Assembly (NCBI GenBank): GCA_037446495.1 | Contig: JBBIIL010000059.1 | Coordinates: forward strand, 1-17,978 | DNA: 17,978 nucleotides | Source: CAIXZV01 sp037446495 | GTDB taxonomy: Bacteria > Chloroflexota > Limnocylindria > Limnocylindrales > CSP1-4 | Reading direction: 5' to 3' | In this document: positions 8,434 to 16,504 of the stretch, piece by piece | How positions within the stretch are numbered: the stretch's first letter is position 1 | Layout: each line of letters opens with the position of its first letter | Made by a program: the position numbers and the translations under genes | The notes under the pieces: model-generated | Database searches by the model: none | What the model saw: the letters and a program-made list of their open reading frames with translations, nothing else | Told to the model about the DNA's origin: nothing

Positions 8434-10620
8434 ATGGAACCTCTCGTCGAAGTCTCCGTCGCGCCCGGCGCGCACTTCACCCTGCCGCCCAAGCTCGAGG
8501 GGCTCCGGCGGATGGCCTACAACCTGTGGTGGAGCTGGCACCCGCGGGCGCGGATCCTCTTCTCGCGGATCGATGCCGGGGCGTGGGCCCGCCATCGGAA
8601 CCCGATCCCGGTGCTCGCCGGGCCGGTCGCGTGGGCGCAGCTGCTCGAGAACCCGGCGTTCATGGCCGAGTACCAGTCGATCCTGCGCGAGTTCGACGAG
8701 TACATGGCCAACGGCGCCGGCCACTGGTTCGCCCGCACGCACGGCGACCGCCTGCACGGGCCAATCGCCTACTTCTGCGCGGAGTACGGCTTCCACGAGT
8801 CGCTGGGCATCTACTCCGGCGGCCTCGGCGTGCTGGCCGGCGACCACATGAAGACCGCGTCGGACATGGCGCTGCCGCTGGTGGGCGTCGGCCTGCTGTA
8901 CCGCAAGGGCTACTTCCGCCAGACGATCGACGCGGACGGGCACCAGGAGCACGCCTACCCTGACTACGAGCCGGCGCAGCTGCCCATCCTGCGTGTCCTC
9001 GACCGCCTCGGCGAGCCGTTGACCGTCAGCGTCCAGCTGCCCGGCCGCGACCTGCACGTCGCGGTGTGGGTGGCGCAGGTGGGCCGCGTGCCGGTGCTCC
9101 TGCTCGACACCGACGTCCCGGACAACGACGACTCGGACCGCCCGATCACCCACATCTTGTATGTGCGCGGCCGCGAGATGCGCCTGCACCAGGAGCTGGT
9201 CCTGGGCGTGGGCGGCACCCGCGCGCTCCGGGCGCTGGGCCTGGCGCCCAATGTGTGGCACCTCAACGAGGGCCACTCGGCCTTCCTGCTCGCTGAGCGC
9301 GCCCGCGAACTGGTCGCCGCGGGCGCCTCGCTGGATGACGCGTGGGCCACGGTGCGGCGCGACTCCGTGTTCACGATCCACACGCCGGTCTCGGCAGGCA
9401 ACGAGCGCTTCGACACGGAGCTCGTCCGTCGCATCGCGGGTCCGTTCCTGGAGGGCGATGGCCGCCCCGGCACGGGCGGCGTGCCGCTCCCCTCGGTGCT
9501 GGGGCTGGGCCTCGGCGTGGAGCAGGACGCCTCGCAGTTCGACATGACCGCGTTCAGCCTCCGACTCACCAGCGGCGCCAATGCCGTCAGCCTGCTCCAC
9601 GGCCACACCGCCAACGCGACGTGGCAGGGCGTGACGCCCCACGAGATCCTGGGCCTGACCAACGGGGTGCACACGCCCACGTGGCTCGGCCAGCCGATCC
9701 GCGACGCGCTCGAGCGCTACACGGACGCCGACTTCGACGCGATGGACAATGCACACTCGGCGGACCGTTTCTGGGAGCGCATCGCGGAAGTCCCGGACGA
9801 GGACCTCTGGGAAGCCCACCAGCGCCAGAAGCTGGAGCTCTCGATCTTCGCCCGCGGTCGGCTCCGCAGCCAGTTCGCCCGTCACGGCGAGGCTCCGGCG
9901 ACCCTGGAGGAGCTCGAGGAGGTCCTCGACCCGGGCGCCCTGACCATCGGGTTCGCCCGCCGATTCGCCACCTACAAGCGGGCGTCGCTGCTGTTCTCGG
10001 ACCTCGACCGGCTCGCCCGCATCCTGTGGGACGCGGACCGCCCCGTCCAGGTGATCTTCGCTGGCAAGGCACACCCGGCGGACCGGCCAGGCCAGGGCGT
10101 CATCCAGGACATCTTCAGCCGCTCCCGGAGCCCCAAGCTCCGCGGCCGGGTGTTCATCATGGAGGACTACGACATCCGGATCGCCCGGTTCCTGGTCCAG
10201 GGCGTGGACGTGTGGCTCAACAACCCGCGCCGGCCGCTCGAGGCGTCGGGCACGTCGGGCATGAAGGCGGCCGCCAACGGCGTGCTCAACATGTCGGTCC
10301 TCGACGGCTGGTGGGACGAGGGGTGGACCGGCGACAACGGCTGGGCCATCGGCGGGCGCGAGACAAACCCCGACGAGGGCGCGCAGGACTGGGCCGACGC
10401 CCAGGACCTCTACCGCATCCTCGAGCAGGAGCTGGTCCCCGCGTACTACGACCGCAGCGAGGACGGCGTTCCAGAGCGATACGTCCAGCTGATGCGCAAC
10501 TCCATCGCCAGCACCATCTGGAACTTCTCCACCACCCGCATGCTCCACGAATACGTGGAGCGGCTCTACCTGCCGGCCGCCGGGGTGGACCTAGCGGTCA
10601 ACGGCGTGCGCCGGGGCTGA
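8434..10620 (+). CDS. glgP: Alpha-glucan phosphorylase (GT35, DUF3417-type)
   Basis: A 728-residue PLP-dependent phosphorylase that releases glucose-1-phosphate from alpha-1,4-glucan chain ends. It belongs to the TIGR02094 type, with an N-terminal DUF3417 segment (RRMAYNLWWSWHPRARILF, about residues 27-45). Family landmarks include FHESLGIYSGGLGVLAGDH, WHLNEGHSAFLL, VTPHEILGLTNGVHTPTWL and EASGTSGMKAAANGVL, where K611 is the expected PLP Schiff-base lysine. The C-terminus closes with the family's NSIASTIWNFSTTRML helix. Length is within the usual range for this subgroup, which is shorter than animal or E. coli phosphorylases. It is the first gene of the rightward arm, 35 bp ahead of a GH57 enzyme and divergent from glgA. 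Its product can serve GlgM or the ADP-glucose pathway. A long open frame on the opposite strand is a GC artefact. Confidence 0.95.
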   Translation: MEPLVEVSVAPGAHFTLPPKLEGLRRMAYNLWWSWHPRARILFSRIDAGAWARHRNPIPVLAGPVAWAQLLENPAFMAEYQSILREFDEYMANGAGHWFARTHGDRLHGPIAYFCAEYGFHESLGIYSGGLGVLAGDHMKTASDMALPLVGVGLLYRKGYFRQTIDADGHQEHAYPDYEPAQLPILRVLDRLGEPLTVSVQLPGRDLHVAVWVAQVGRVPVLLLDTDVPDNDDSDRPITHILYVRGREMRLHQELVLGVGGTRALRALGLAPNVWHLNEGHSAFLLAERARELVAAGASLDDAWATVRRDSVFTIHTPVSAGNERFDTELVRRIAGPFLEGDGRPGTGGVPLPSVLGLGLGVEQDASQFDMTAFSLRLTSGANAVSLLHGHTANATWQGVTPHEILGLTNGVHTPTWLGQPIRDALERYTDADFDAMDNAHSADRFWERIAEVPDEDLWEAHQRQKLELSIFARGRLRSQFARHGEAPATLEELEEVLDPGALTIGFARRFATYKRASLLFSDLDRLARILWDADRPVQVIFAGKAHPADRPGQGVIQDIFSRSRSPKLRGRVFIMEDYDIRIARFLVQGVDVWLNNPRRPLEASGTSGMKAAANGVLNMSVLDGWWDEGWTGDNGWAIGGRETNPDEGAQDWADAQDLYRILEQELVPAYYDRSEDGVPERYVQLMRNSIASTIWNFSTTRMLHEYVERLYLPAAGVDLAVNGVRRG

Positions 10621-10645
10621 CCCGGCTCGTCACCCCTGCCTCAAC

Positions 10646-10650
10646 GGAGG
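10646..10650 (+). promoter_or_regulatory. Ribosome binding site GGAGG fixing the GTG 10656 start
   Basis: GGAGG followed by five bases and GTG 10656 places the GH57 start. The ATG at 10654 is in another frame, and the GH57 frame stays open far upstream only because it runs through glgP. Confidence 0.7.
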
Positions 10651-10655
10651 GCAAT

Positions 10656-12815
10656 GTGGCCCCGCGGATCTCGCTCGCGCTGGCGATCCACAATCACCAG
10701 CCCGTGGGCAACTTCGGCTGGGTGTTCGCCGAGGTCTACGACCAGGCGTACCTGCCGATGCTCGAGGCGCTCGAGCGCCATCCGGGTGTCCGCCTCTCGC
10801 TGCACTACACGGGCCCCCTGCTCGAGTGGCTGGCATCTGAACGGCCGGAGTTCCTCGAGCGGCTGGGCTCGCTCGTCCGGCGGGGCCAGGTGGAGCTGCT
10901 CGGCGGCGGCCTCTACGAGCCCATCCTGGCCTCGCTCCCCGAGCATGACAGGCTGGACCAGCTGACGCGCATGGCGGCCACCATCGAGCGCATCACCGGC
11001 CGCCGGCCGAGAGGCGCCTGGCTGGCTGAGCGCGTCTGGGAGCCGGACCTGCCCACCTCGCTCGTGAGCGCCGGCTACCAGTGGACCATCCTCGATGACC
11101 AGCACTTCCGAGCGGCGGCTATCCCCGAGGAGAACCTTTGGGGCGCGTACACCACCGAGGACCAGGGCCAGCTGCTCACGGTCTTCGGGACGGAGCAGGG
11201 CCTGCGGTACCGGATCCCGTTCGGCACGGTCGAGTCGGTGATCGACTACCTGCGCGATCACGCCACCGAGGCTGGCGACCGTGTGGGGATGATGGGCGAC
11301 GACGGCGAGAAGTTCGGCGCCTGGCCCACGACCTACGCCCATTGCTGGGGCGACGGGCGCTGGGTTGACCGCTTCTTCGGGGCCCTCGAGGCCAACGCGG
11401 CCTGGCTGACCACCGTGACGCCGTCGGAGTGGCTCGAGCGCGAGCCGCCCATCGGGCGCGTCTACGTCCCCACGTCCTCGTACATGGAGATGGGCGAGTG
11501 GGCGCTGCCGGCCGGCGAGACCGTCGTGTTCCACAGGCTGCTCAACGACGCCATCGAGCAGCACAGGCCCGACGCGCGCTGGCTGCGGGGCGGCTTCTGG
11601 CGAAACTTCCAAGTGAAGTACCGCGAGATCAACGACCTCCACAAGCAGATGCTCCGCACCTCGGCGAAGGTGGCCCAGATGCCGGCCGGGCCTGAGCAGA
11701 GGGCCGCGCAGGACCACCTCCACCGCGGCCAGTCGAACGACTGCTACTGGCACGGCCTGTTCGGGGGCATCTACATCTCGCACATGCGCCTCGCGACGCT
11801 CGAGCACCTGATCGCCGCCGAGGACGCGGCCGACGCCGCGATGGGCGCGCTGCAGGACGCGAGGTTCGCCGACTTGGACATGGACGGCCGCACCGAGGTG
11901 TACCTCGCGGAGGCAGGCCAGGTCGTGATCGTTAAGCCCAACGAGGGTGCGGGGATCGGCGCCTGGGACGTCCGGGCGGCCCGCCACGCGCTGGCGGCGG
12001 TGATGCGGCGACGCCCCGAGGCCTACCACGAGACGCTCCGGGCCCACGACGCCAAGGCCGCCGCACCGGCGGCCGCCGCCGGCGAGGGGGATGCACCGGC
12101 CTCGATCCACGACATCGTGATGACCAAGGAGCCGAGCCTGTCTGACCGACTCCACTACGATGACCACGAGCGCCGCTCCGCCCTCGTTCGGTTCCTGGAC
12201 CCTGCGTCCACGCCTGACGACGTCGCGGTCGCGCGCGAGCGCGAGCTTGGCGACTTCCGCGATGGCGAGTTCAAGGTGGATCACCTCGCTCCCGGGCAGG
12301 TGTCGCTATCGCGTGAGGGCGACGTCGCGGGGCAGCCGGTGGGGCTGTCCAAGACCATCCGCCTCGTCGGCGGGCGCATCGACCCGGAGCTCATCGTGGA
12401 GCTCGAGATCCATCACCGTGGCACGCAGCCGGTCGCGGCACGTCTCGGGCTGGAGCTCAGCGTCCACCTGCTGGGCGGCGGTGGCAACCCGTCCGCGTGG
12501 TACGACGTCCGCGGCGAGCGCTCTGCGCACGATGGCGCCGGCACGGCGAGCGGCGTGGATGCCATCGGCTACGGCAACGACTGGGTCGGCGTGGCGGTCA
12601 CAGCCCGCCCGGAGCCCCCGGCTGACGCTTGGTGGAGCCCCATCGAGACCGTGTCGAACTCCGAGTCGGGCTTCGAGCGCGTGTACCAGGGCTCGTCGCT
12701 GCTTCTCTCGTGGCCGGTCAGGCTGGAGCCCGGCTCGACGACGCGTGTCGCCGTGCGCCAGTCGGCGGTGGTCGCACGCGACCGGGGGGCCGAGGAGCAG
12801 TCGGCTCGCGGGTAG
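10656..12815 (+). CDS. GH57 4-alpha-glucanotransferase/alpha-amylase-type enzyme with DUF1925 and DUF1926
   Basis: A 719-residue retaining enzyme of family GH57, closest in layout to Thermococcus litoralis 4-alpha-glucanotransferase, which moves alpha-1,4-glucan segments between chains. The catalytic barrel (about 1-300) begins LALAIHNHQPVGNFGWVF, with the N-terminal IHNHQP motif. GAWLAERVWEP holds the expected nucleophile E125, and MMGDDGEKFGAWP the expected acid/base (D215 or D216); the T. litoralis pair is E123/D214. A helical DUF1925-like part follows (about 305-385, with QSNDCYWHGLFGGIY), then a beta-sandwich C-terminus (about 405-705) separated by an Ala-rich linker near 470. No signal peptide is seen, so it is cytoplasmic. 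It follows glgP by 35 bp and probably trims or rearranges glycogen chains for phosphorolysis. Branching or amylase activity cannot be excluded. Confidence 0.9.
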   Translation: MAPRISLALAIHNHQPVGNFGWVFAEVYDQAYLPMLEALERHPGVRLSLHYTGPLLEWLASERPEFLERLGSLVRRGQVELLGGGLYEPILASLPEHDRLDQLTRMAATIERITGRRPRGAWLAERVWEPDLPTSLVSAGYQWTILDDQHFRAAAIPEENLWGAYTTEDQGQLLTVFGTEQGLRYRIPFGTVESVIDYLRDHATEAGDRVGMMGDDGEKFGAWPTTYAHCWGDGRWVDRFFGALEANAAWLTTVTPSEWLEREPPIGRVYVPTSSYMEMGEWALPAGETVVFHRLLNDAIEQHRPDARWLRGGFWRNFQVKYREINDLHKQMLRTSAKVAQMPAGPEQRAAQDHLHRGQSNDCYWHGLFGGIYISHMRLATLEHLIAAEDAADAAMGALQDARFADLDMDGRTEVYLAEAGQVVIVKPNEGAGIGAWDVRAARHALAAVMRRRPEAYHETLRAHDAKAAAPAAAAGEGDAPASIHDIVMTKEPSLSDRLHYDDHERRSALVRFLDPASTPDDVAVARERELGDFRDGEFKVDHLAPGQVSLSREGDVAGQPVGLSKTIRLVGGRIDPELIVELEIHHRGTQPVAARLGLELSVHLLGGGGNPSAWYDVRGERSAHDGAGTASGVDAIGYGNDWVGVAVTARPEPPADAWWSPIETVSNSESGFERVYQGSSLLLSWPVRLEPGSTTRVAVRQSAVVARDRGAEEQSARG

Positions 12816-12894
12816 GGCCCTCGCCCGACTGCGGCGCGGTGGAGGTGGGCCGGCGCCCCTCGCGCTCGCCCGACGGGCGGTACCGTGTGCGCTC

Positions 12895-14319
12895 ATGACT
12901 CGCGGCCGCCTCGTGGTCCACGCGCACTTCTACCAACCGACACGGGTCGACCCGTTCACGGGTGAGCTCCCGCCTGACCCTGCCGCCGCGCCGTACCGCG
13001 ACTGGAACGCGCGCATCACGGCCGAGTGCTACCGTCCCAACGCCGAGCACGGCGCGCTCGCCCGCGCCTCCTGGGACCTTGGCCCCACGCTCTCGCACTA
13101 CCTCGCGGACTCAGCGCCCGACGTGCTGGCCGGGTTCGCCGAGTCGGACAAACGAGGCGGCGGGGCCGTGGACGGGCCCGCGATCGCGCAGGCGTTCCAC
13201 CACGCGATCCTGCCGTTCGCGCCGCTCCACGACCGGCGGACGGAGATCCGCTGGGGCCTGCGCGACTTCGAGGTTCGGTTCGGTCGCCCCGCCCGGGCAA
13301 TCTGGTTTCCGGAGACCGCCATCGACCTCGCCACGCTGCGTGTCGCCGCCGAGGCCGGCGTCAGGGGCACCGTCCTCGCGCCGTGGCAGGCGGACACACT
13401 GCACCTCGACCGCCGCGCCTACCGCGTGGACCTGGGAGGCGGGCGCCACATGGCCGCGGCGTTCTACGACGGCGACCTCTCGGGCTCGGTGTCGTTCGAC
13501 GCCTCGCTCACCTCGGACGCGGACGCCTTCGCGCGCGAGCGCATCGCCCCGCGGCTGAGCTCGCCCCTCGCCGACGGGACGGCCCCGACCATCGTCATCG
13601 CGTCGGACGGGGAGCTCTACGGCCACCACCAGCACTTCCGCGACCTGTTCCTCCGGGCGCTCGTGGACCCCTCACCGGACAAGCCCGACCGCGGGTTCGA
13701 CGTGGTGACACTGGCAACGCTACTCGAGGAGCCCGAGGGACACCCCTTCCCTGAGATTCGGATCCGCGAGCGGACATCGTGGAGCTGCCATCACGGCGTG
13801 CTGCGCTGGGGCGGTGAGTGCCCGGACGTTCACGACGGCCGCTGGAAGGCGCCGCTCCGTGGCGCGCTGGACCGCCTCGCAGGCGCCGTGGACACGGTCA
13901 CCGAGTCATTCGCCGCCAAGCTGCCGGGCCTCGACGACCTGTGGCGCGCTCGCAACGGGTATGTGGACGTGGTCCTGGGGCTGGTGACCCCCGACGAGTA
14001 CGCGGCTGCCTGCCTCGGCCCGCACAGCACGGCCAACGACCGGCGTCTGCTGTCGCTCCTCCTCGAGGCGCAGCGGTGGCGCCTGGCGATGTTCGCGTCA
14101 GACGGCTGGTACTGGGACGACCCGACGCGCCCCGAGACGGCGCAGAACCTGCTGGCCGCTGCGCGTGCCGTCCGGCTCGTGGACAGGCTCGCCGGGACGC
14201 GGCTCGAGCCGCGCCTCGTGGCGGACCTCTCGATCCTGCGCTCCCCCTCGATGGGGATCGACGGCGCGACCATCTACCGACACGCGCTCGCGGAGGTGGG
14301 GCAGCCGCCGCCTCGCTGA
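12895..14319 (+). CDS. GH57-like protein of the DUF3536 type, short form
   Basis: A 474-residue GH57-family protein. It opens with VVHAHFYQPTRVDPFTGE (HFYQP at 11-15, the first GH57 motif). AIWFPETAID has the likely nucleophile E140, and ASDGELYGHH the likely acid/base D238. TSWSCHHGVLRWGGECPD and MFASDGWYWDDPTRPETAQN are landmarks of the DUF3536 region. From memory, many DUF3536 proteins are several hundred residues longer, so this one lacks a C-terminal portion but ends cleanly at its stop. The activity of the family is not established; an alpha-glucan substrate is inferred from the operon. ATG 12895 has no nearby Shine-Dalgarno (GGAGGT lies 48 bases away), so translation may be leaderless. 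It begins 79 bp after the previous GH57 gene. No signal peptide is seen. Confidence 0.85.
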   Translation: MTRGRLVVHAHFYQPTRVDPFTGELPPDPAAAPYRDWNARITAECYRPNAEHGALARASWDLGPTLSHYLADSAPDVLAGFAESDKRGGGAVDGPAIAQAFHHAILPFAPLHDRRTEIRWGLRDFEVRFGRPARAIWFPETAIDLATLRVAAEAGVRGTVLAPWQADTLHLDRRAYRVDLGGGRHMAAAFYDGDLSGSVSFDASLTSDADAFARERIAPRLSSPLADGTAPTIVIASDGELYGHHQHFRDLFLRALVDPSPDKPDRGFDVVTLATLLEEPEGHPFPEIRIRERTSWSCHHGVLRWGGECPDVHDGRWKAPLRGALDRLAGAVDTVTESFAAKLPGLDDLWRARNGYVDVVLGLVTPDEYAAACLGPHSTANDRRLLSLLLEAQRWRLAMFASDGWYWDDPTRPETAQNLLAAARAVRLVDRLAGTRLEPRLVADLSILRSPSMGIDGATIYRHALAEVGQPPPR

Positions 14320-14448
14320 CCCGGACCGGGCGGCTCAGCCCTTAACTGCGGCTTATGCGCGGGACCCTTGGCGGGTGTGCTCGCGATCGCCGGACCCACC
14401 AGCGCGTGGGTCATCGAGGCTGATTCGCCACGCGCGGGCGGCCTACCA

Positions 14449-14619
14449 TCAACGCCAGGCGACCGGCAAGGCCGCTGGAATCCAATCAGCAATGCCTCCA
14501 CGGAACCCAGTACGGTTCATCCTCTGGATCCTGCCGAACCGGTAGTCGACCGACGCCTCCGTCGCGAAGCGCGACCACGACCACTCCTTCGGGTTCGCGG
14601 CGACCCACCAGACGCGCAT
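14449..14619 (-). pseudogene. Apparent N-terminal remnant of an EVE/McrB-N-like domain protein
   Basis: From ATG 14619 the minus strand encodes 56 residues starting MRVWWVAANPKEWSWSRF and continuing EASVDYRFGRIQR. This resembles the first strands of EVE/PUA-like modules found at the N-terminus of McrB-type restriction proteins and related modified-base readers (a W-W-V-x-A-N-P-K-x-W-S start). After RMNRT the similarity ends and the frame stops at 14449, so most of the roughly 130-residue domain is missing. The frame is open upstream to ATG 14784 (111 residues in all), but that part is not recognisable. No strong ribosome binding site is seen. It is most likely a decayed fragment at the edge of the lower-GC region. 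Recognition is by eye on a short stretch, so it is uncertain. Confidence 0.35.
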
Positions 14620-14813
14620 AGGATCAGAGCCGCCCTTCGCGAGGGACTCCTCGACGCGCCGCAGAGTCGCCTGGTCTGCGAGGGCAGCGGCGCCCGTTCC
14701 TTGCTTTGGGAGCCACGGGGCCCGGAGCGCGATGGCACAAGGGTCTGTGAACTCGAGCGTCGGGACCAAGCATCTGCCAATCATTGTGCGGTTCGGACTG
14801 GGTTGACGATCTG

Positions 14814-14850
14814 AACTGTCCTGGATTCTCCATCACTCGGCGGGACAGTT
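14814..14850. repeat. Perfect 8-bp inverted repeat AACTGTCC / GGACAGTT
   Basis: The arms are 14814-14821 and 14843-14850, separated by 21 bases, with T's following the right arm. The loop contains a small TGGA-TTC-TCCA hairpin. It could be an operator, a weak terminator or a leftover insertion-sequence end: TGAACTGTCCTGG at 14812 is loosely like some IS3-family tips. No transposase gene is near. Confidence 0.45.
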
Positions 14851-14937
14851 TTCGAGGTGCCGAACGGGGACTGCGGGCGTAGCCCGTTGGGACTTCGACT
14901 GCTCTGCCGAAGGGCACTCGCAGTATTGACAACGAAA

Positions 14938-14960
14938 GGACTTGACCGACGACCAAGTCC
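14938..14960. promoter_or_regulatory. Operator-like inverted repeat GGACTTG-N9-CAAGTCC
   Basis: A perfect 7-bp inverted repeat (14938-14944 and 14954-14960) with a 9-base centre overlaps the candidate -35 box TTGACC and the spacer of the promoter for the downstream gene set. A dimeric repressor bound there would block the promoter. No regulator gene is in view. Confidence 0.4.
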
Positions 14961-14969
14961 AAGTAGAGT
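14942..14969 (+). promoter_or_regulatory. Candidate promoter of the surface-protein gene set
   Basis: TTGACC (14942-14947), a 16-base spacer and TAGAGT (14964-14969) match sigma-70 boxes at 5/6 and 4/6. Transcription would begin near 14976, about 59 bases before ATG 15035. A perfect TTGACA at 14926-14931 has no -10 box at a usable distance. This position argues against any start upstream of about 14976 for the following gene. Confidence 0.4.
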
Positions 14970-15034
14970 GGACACGCGGTTCGCTACCCCGGGGATTCCG
15001 GTGACCGGCGTCGCCTGCTCAGTGGTGGGACGAT

Positions 15035-16467
15035 ATGCCCGACGCGCGAGAAGCCCGTTCCGTCGACGGTGCAGCGAAGGTGTCGGGGAGGGTAATCAGT
15101 CGTCGGGCTGTCCTCGGGAGCGGCTCGGGGCTGCCGTCGTCCTGTTCGGGGCGGACATTCTGCCCAGTTCGCAACGGCTTCTGGGGCTTCTCGCGGCCGA
15201 TGCGGTGAATGCGTCAACCCCGTCGTTGTTCTTCCTTTACGGCATATCCGCCGTTGACCCTTCGTTGGCGCCGGCCATTCGGGCTTCGAATGCATCTGGA
15301 AGCACGTCCTTGGCGACGACCTCCGTTGCGGCGCAACTTGGAGCCGTTCCCGTTCGCTCGCCCGACCAGCGCACGATCGCCGTGGTCAGCGTCTTGCAGG
15401 ATCGACCAGGCATCGCCGTTTCGGTGTTGTATGTCGACGCACAGTCGGGCGCCATTACAAGCCGTGGCGTTCTCGGTCTCGCGGGCCTTCCCGCGCAAGC
15501 CAGCGTCCTTGTCACTCCGACGTTTGCAACTGACTCGACGACCTTGTGCCTTGTCCTATCAACCACAGTTCCGTCACCTGCGCCGGTCGTGACGAAGTTG
15601 GATCCAGTAACCGGAAAGGTATGGACGGCCGAAGGGGCGACGTGGGCCTCCAGTCATGCACTGGCGTACTTCGACGGCAATAAGTCGGTCTTCCGCGGAC
15701 CGTTCGCCCTCTTGGATGCCCCCTCGCTCGCCAACGTGAATGTCGCCGTTAGTGACACGGATCTACTCCTCTGGACCATCGACGAACCTGCCGCGGTCGT
15801 GACCTCGAAGAGGCTTGCGACTACCATGCCAATACCACGGTTATCAGTCTATCCACTCGGATCGGGCACACCGCGCTTGGTCGTTGCGGCACCGGGCCCT
15901 TGGCCCGTAAACGGCGAACCAACCCTGGTGCTGGGTTCGGGTCAGGTCGCCAGGCTCACCCTCGGAATGGATCTTGAGATCTACGCTGGATCCGATCTGA
16001 CGGTCCAGAGGATCCAGATCCCTCATCTCACCGCAATCGGAGCCAGGCCCTCGGCTGTCACGATGGAGGAACGACAGGACGGTACGGTGTTCCTGTCGGC
16101 GCCGGCCGCCGGCAAGACCGTCCTCCTCGACCCGGTGAACGGGTTCTCTGTAATCTCAAGTGTCTCCTTTCCGGTGCCTCGCTACGCGTCTGGCGCCCCA
16201 AGCAGAAAGACCGCGCTTTCCCCTGATGGCGCGATCCTGTATGTCTTGGGCGACGCCGACGCCGGCGGAATCGTCGCCTACGACACTTCCACCGGCGCAG
16301 TGCGGACGGCATTCTCGACGGGCCAGCACTTTTCGGGTCTTCGGCAGCTGCTGAGCGGCAACATCCTCGCGGTTGCGCCCTTGTCCCCTCGGCTGTCTCT
16401 GTTCACGCCCCTCCTCCAAGCCATAAGTTCTGCCGATATCGAGATTGAGGTGCAGGAAATCCTCTAG
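15035..16467 (+). CDS. Tat-exported beta-propeller-like hypothetical protein, apparent frameshift in the signal peptide
   Basis: The downstream frame (stop 16465-16467) encodes a secreted-looking, beta-rich protein with repeated segments such as ALSPDGAILYVLGDADAGG and a YDTSTGAV turn, like YVTN/WD-type propeller blades. No enzyme motif is recognised. Its signal peptide is split. Frame 2 from ATG 15035 gives a twin-arginine start ending ISRRAVLGSG, while frame 1 continues LGAAVVLFGADILPSSQ. Restoring one base near 15124 (in CGGCTCGGGG) joins them into a textbook Tat signal, R23-R24 plus a hydrophobic core, and a protein of about 477 residues. Without the change, frame 2 stops after 57 residues and frame 1 has only an Arg/Cys-rich non-signal N-terminus; GTG 15001 is its nearest start. 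Sequencing error, a true mutation or recoding are all possible. It stands first in a three-gene set and has lower GC than the glucan locus. Confidence 0.6.
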
Positions 16468-16492
16468 CCAGGGCGCACTACGACGTTTGACA

Positions 16493-16498
16493 AAGGAG
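16493..16498 (+). promoter_or_regulatory. Ribosome binding site AAGGAG for the ATG 16505 start
   Basis: AAGGAG sits six bases before ATG 16505. It fixes the start against the in-frame codons back to 16445, which overlap the end of the preceding gene. Confidence 0.75.
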
Positions 16499-16504
16499 AA
16501 CCGG

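Noticed and set aside
8386..10548. 720-residue open frame on the minus strand opposite glgP
   Set aside because: It mirrors the glgP codons. Its translation is low-complexity and Arg/Val/Glu-rich with no family landmark, as expected opposite a high-GC gene.
9342..10655. Upstream extension of the GH57 frame, giving a 1157-residue protein
   Set aside because: The extension runs through glgP out of frame and is Arg/Gly/Pro-rich. GGAGG at 10646 and the GH57 N-terminal motif place the start at GTG 10656.
14320..14345. GGGC-N6-GCCC hairpin after the DUF3536 stop as a terminator
   Set aside because: The stem is only four base pairs and no T-run follows.
14857..15034. Frame-1 extension upstream of the Tat propeller gene
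   Set aside because: It is Arg/Cys-rich with no signal peptide and starts before the likely transcription start near 14976. The real N-terminus appears to be in frame 2 from ATG 15035.
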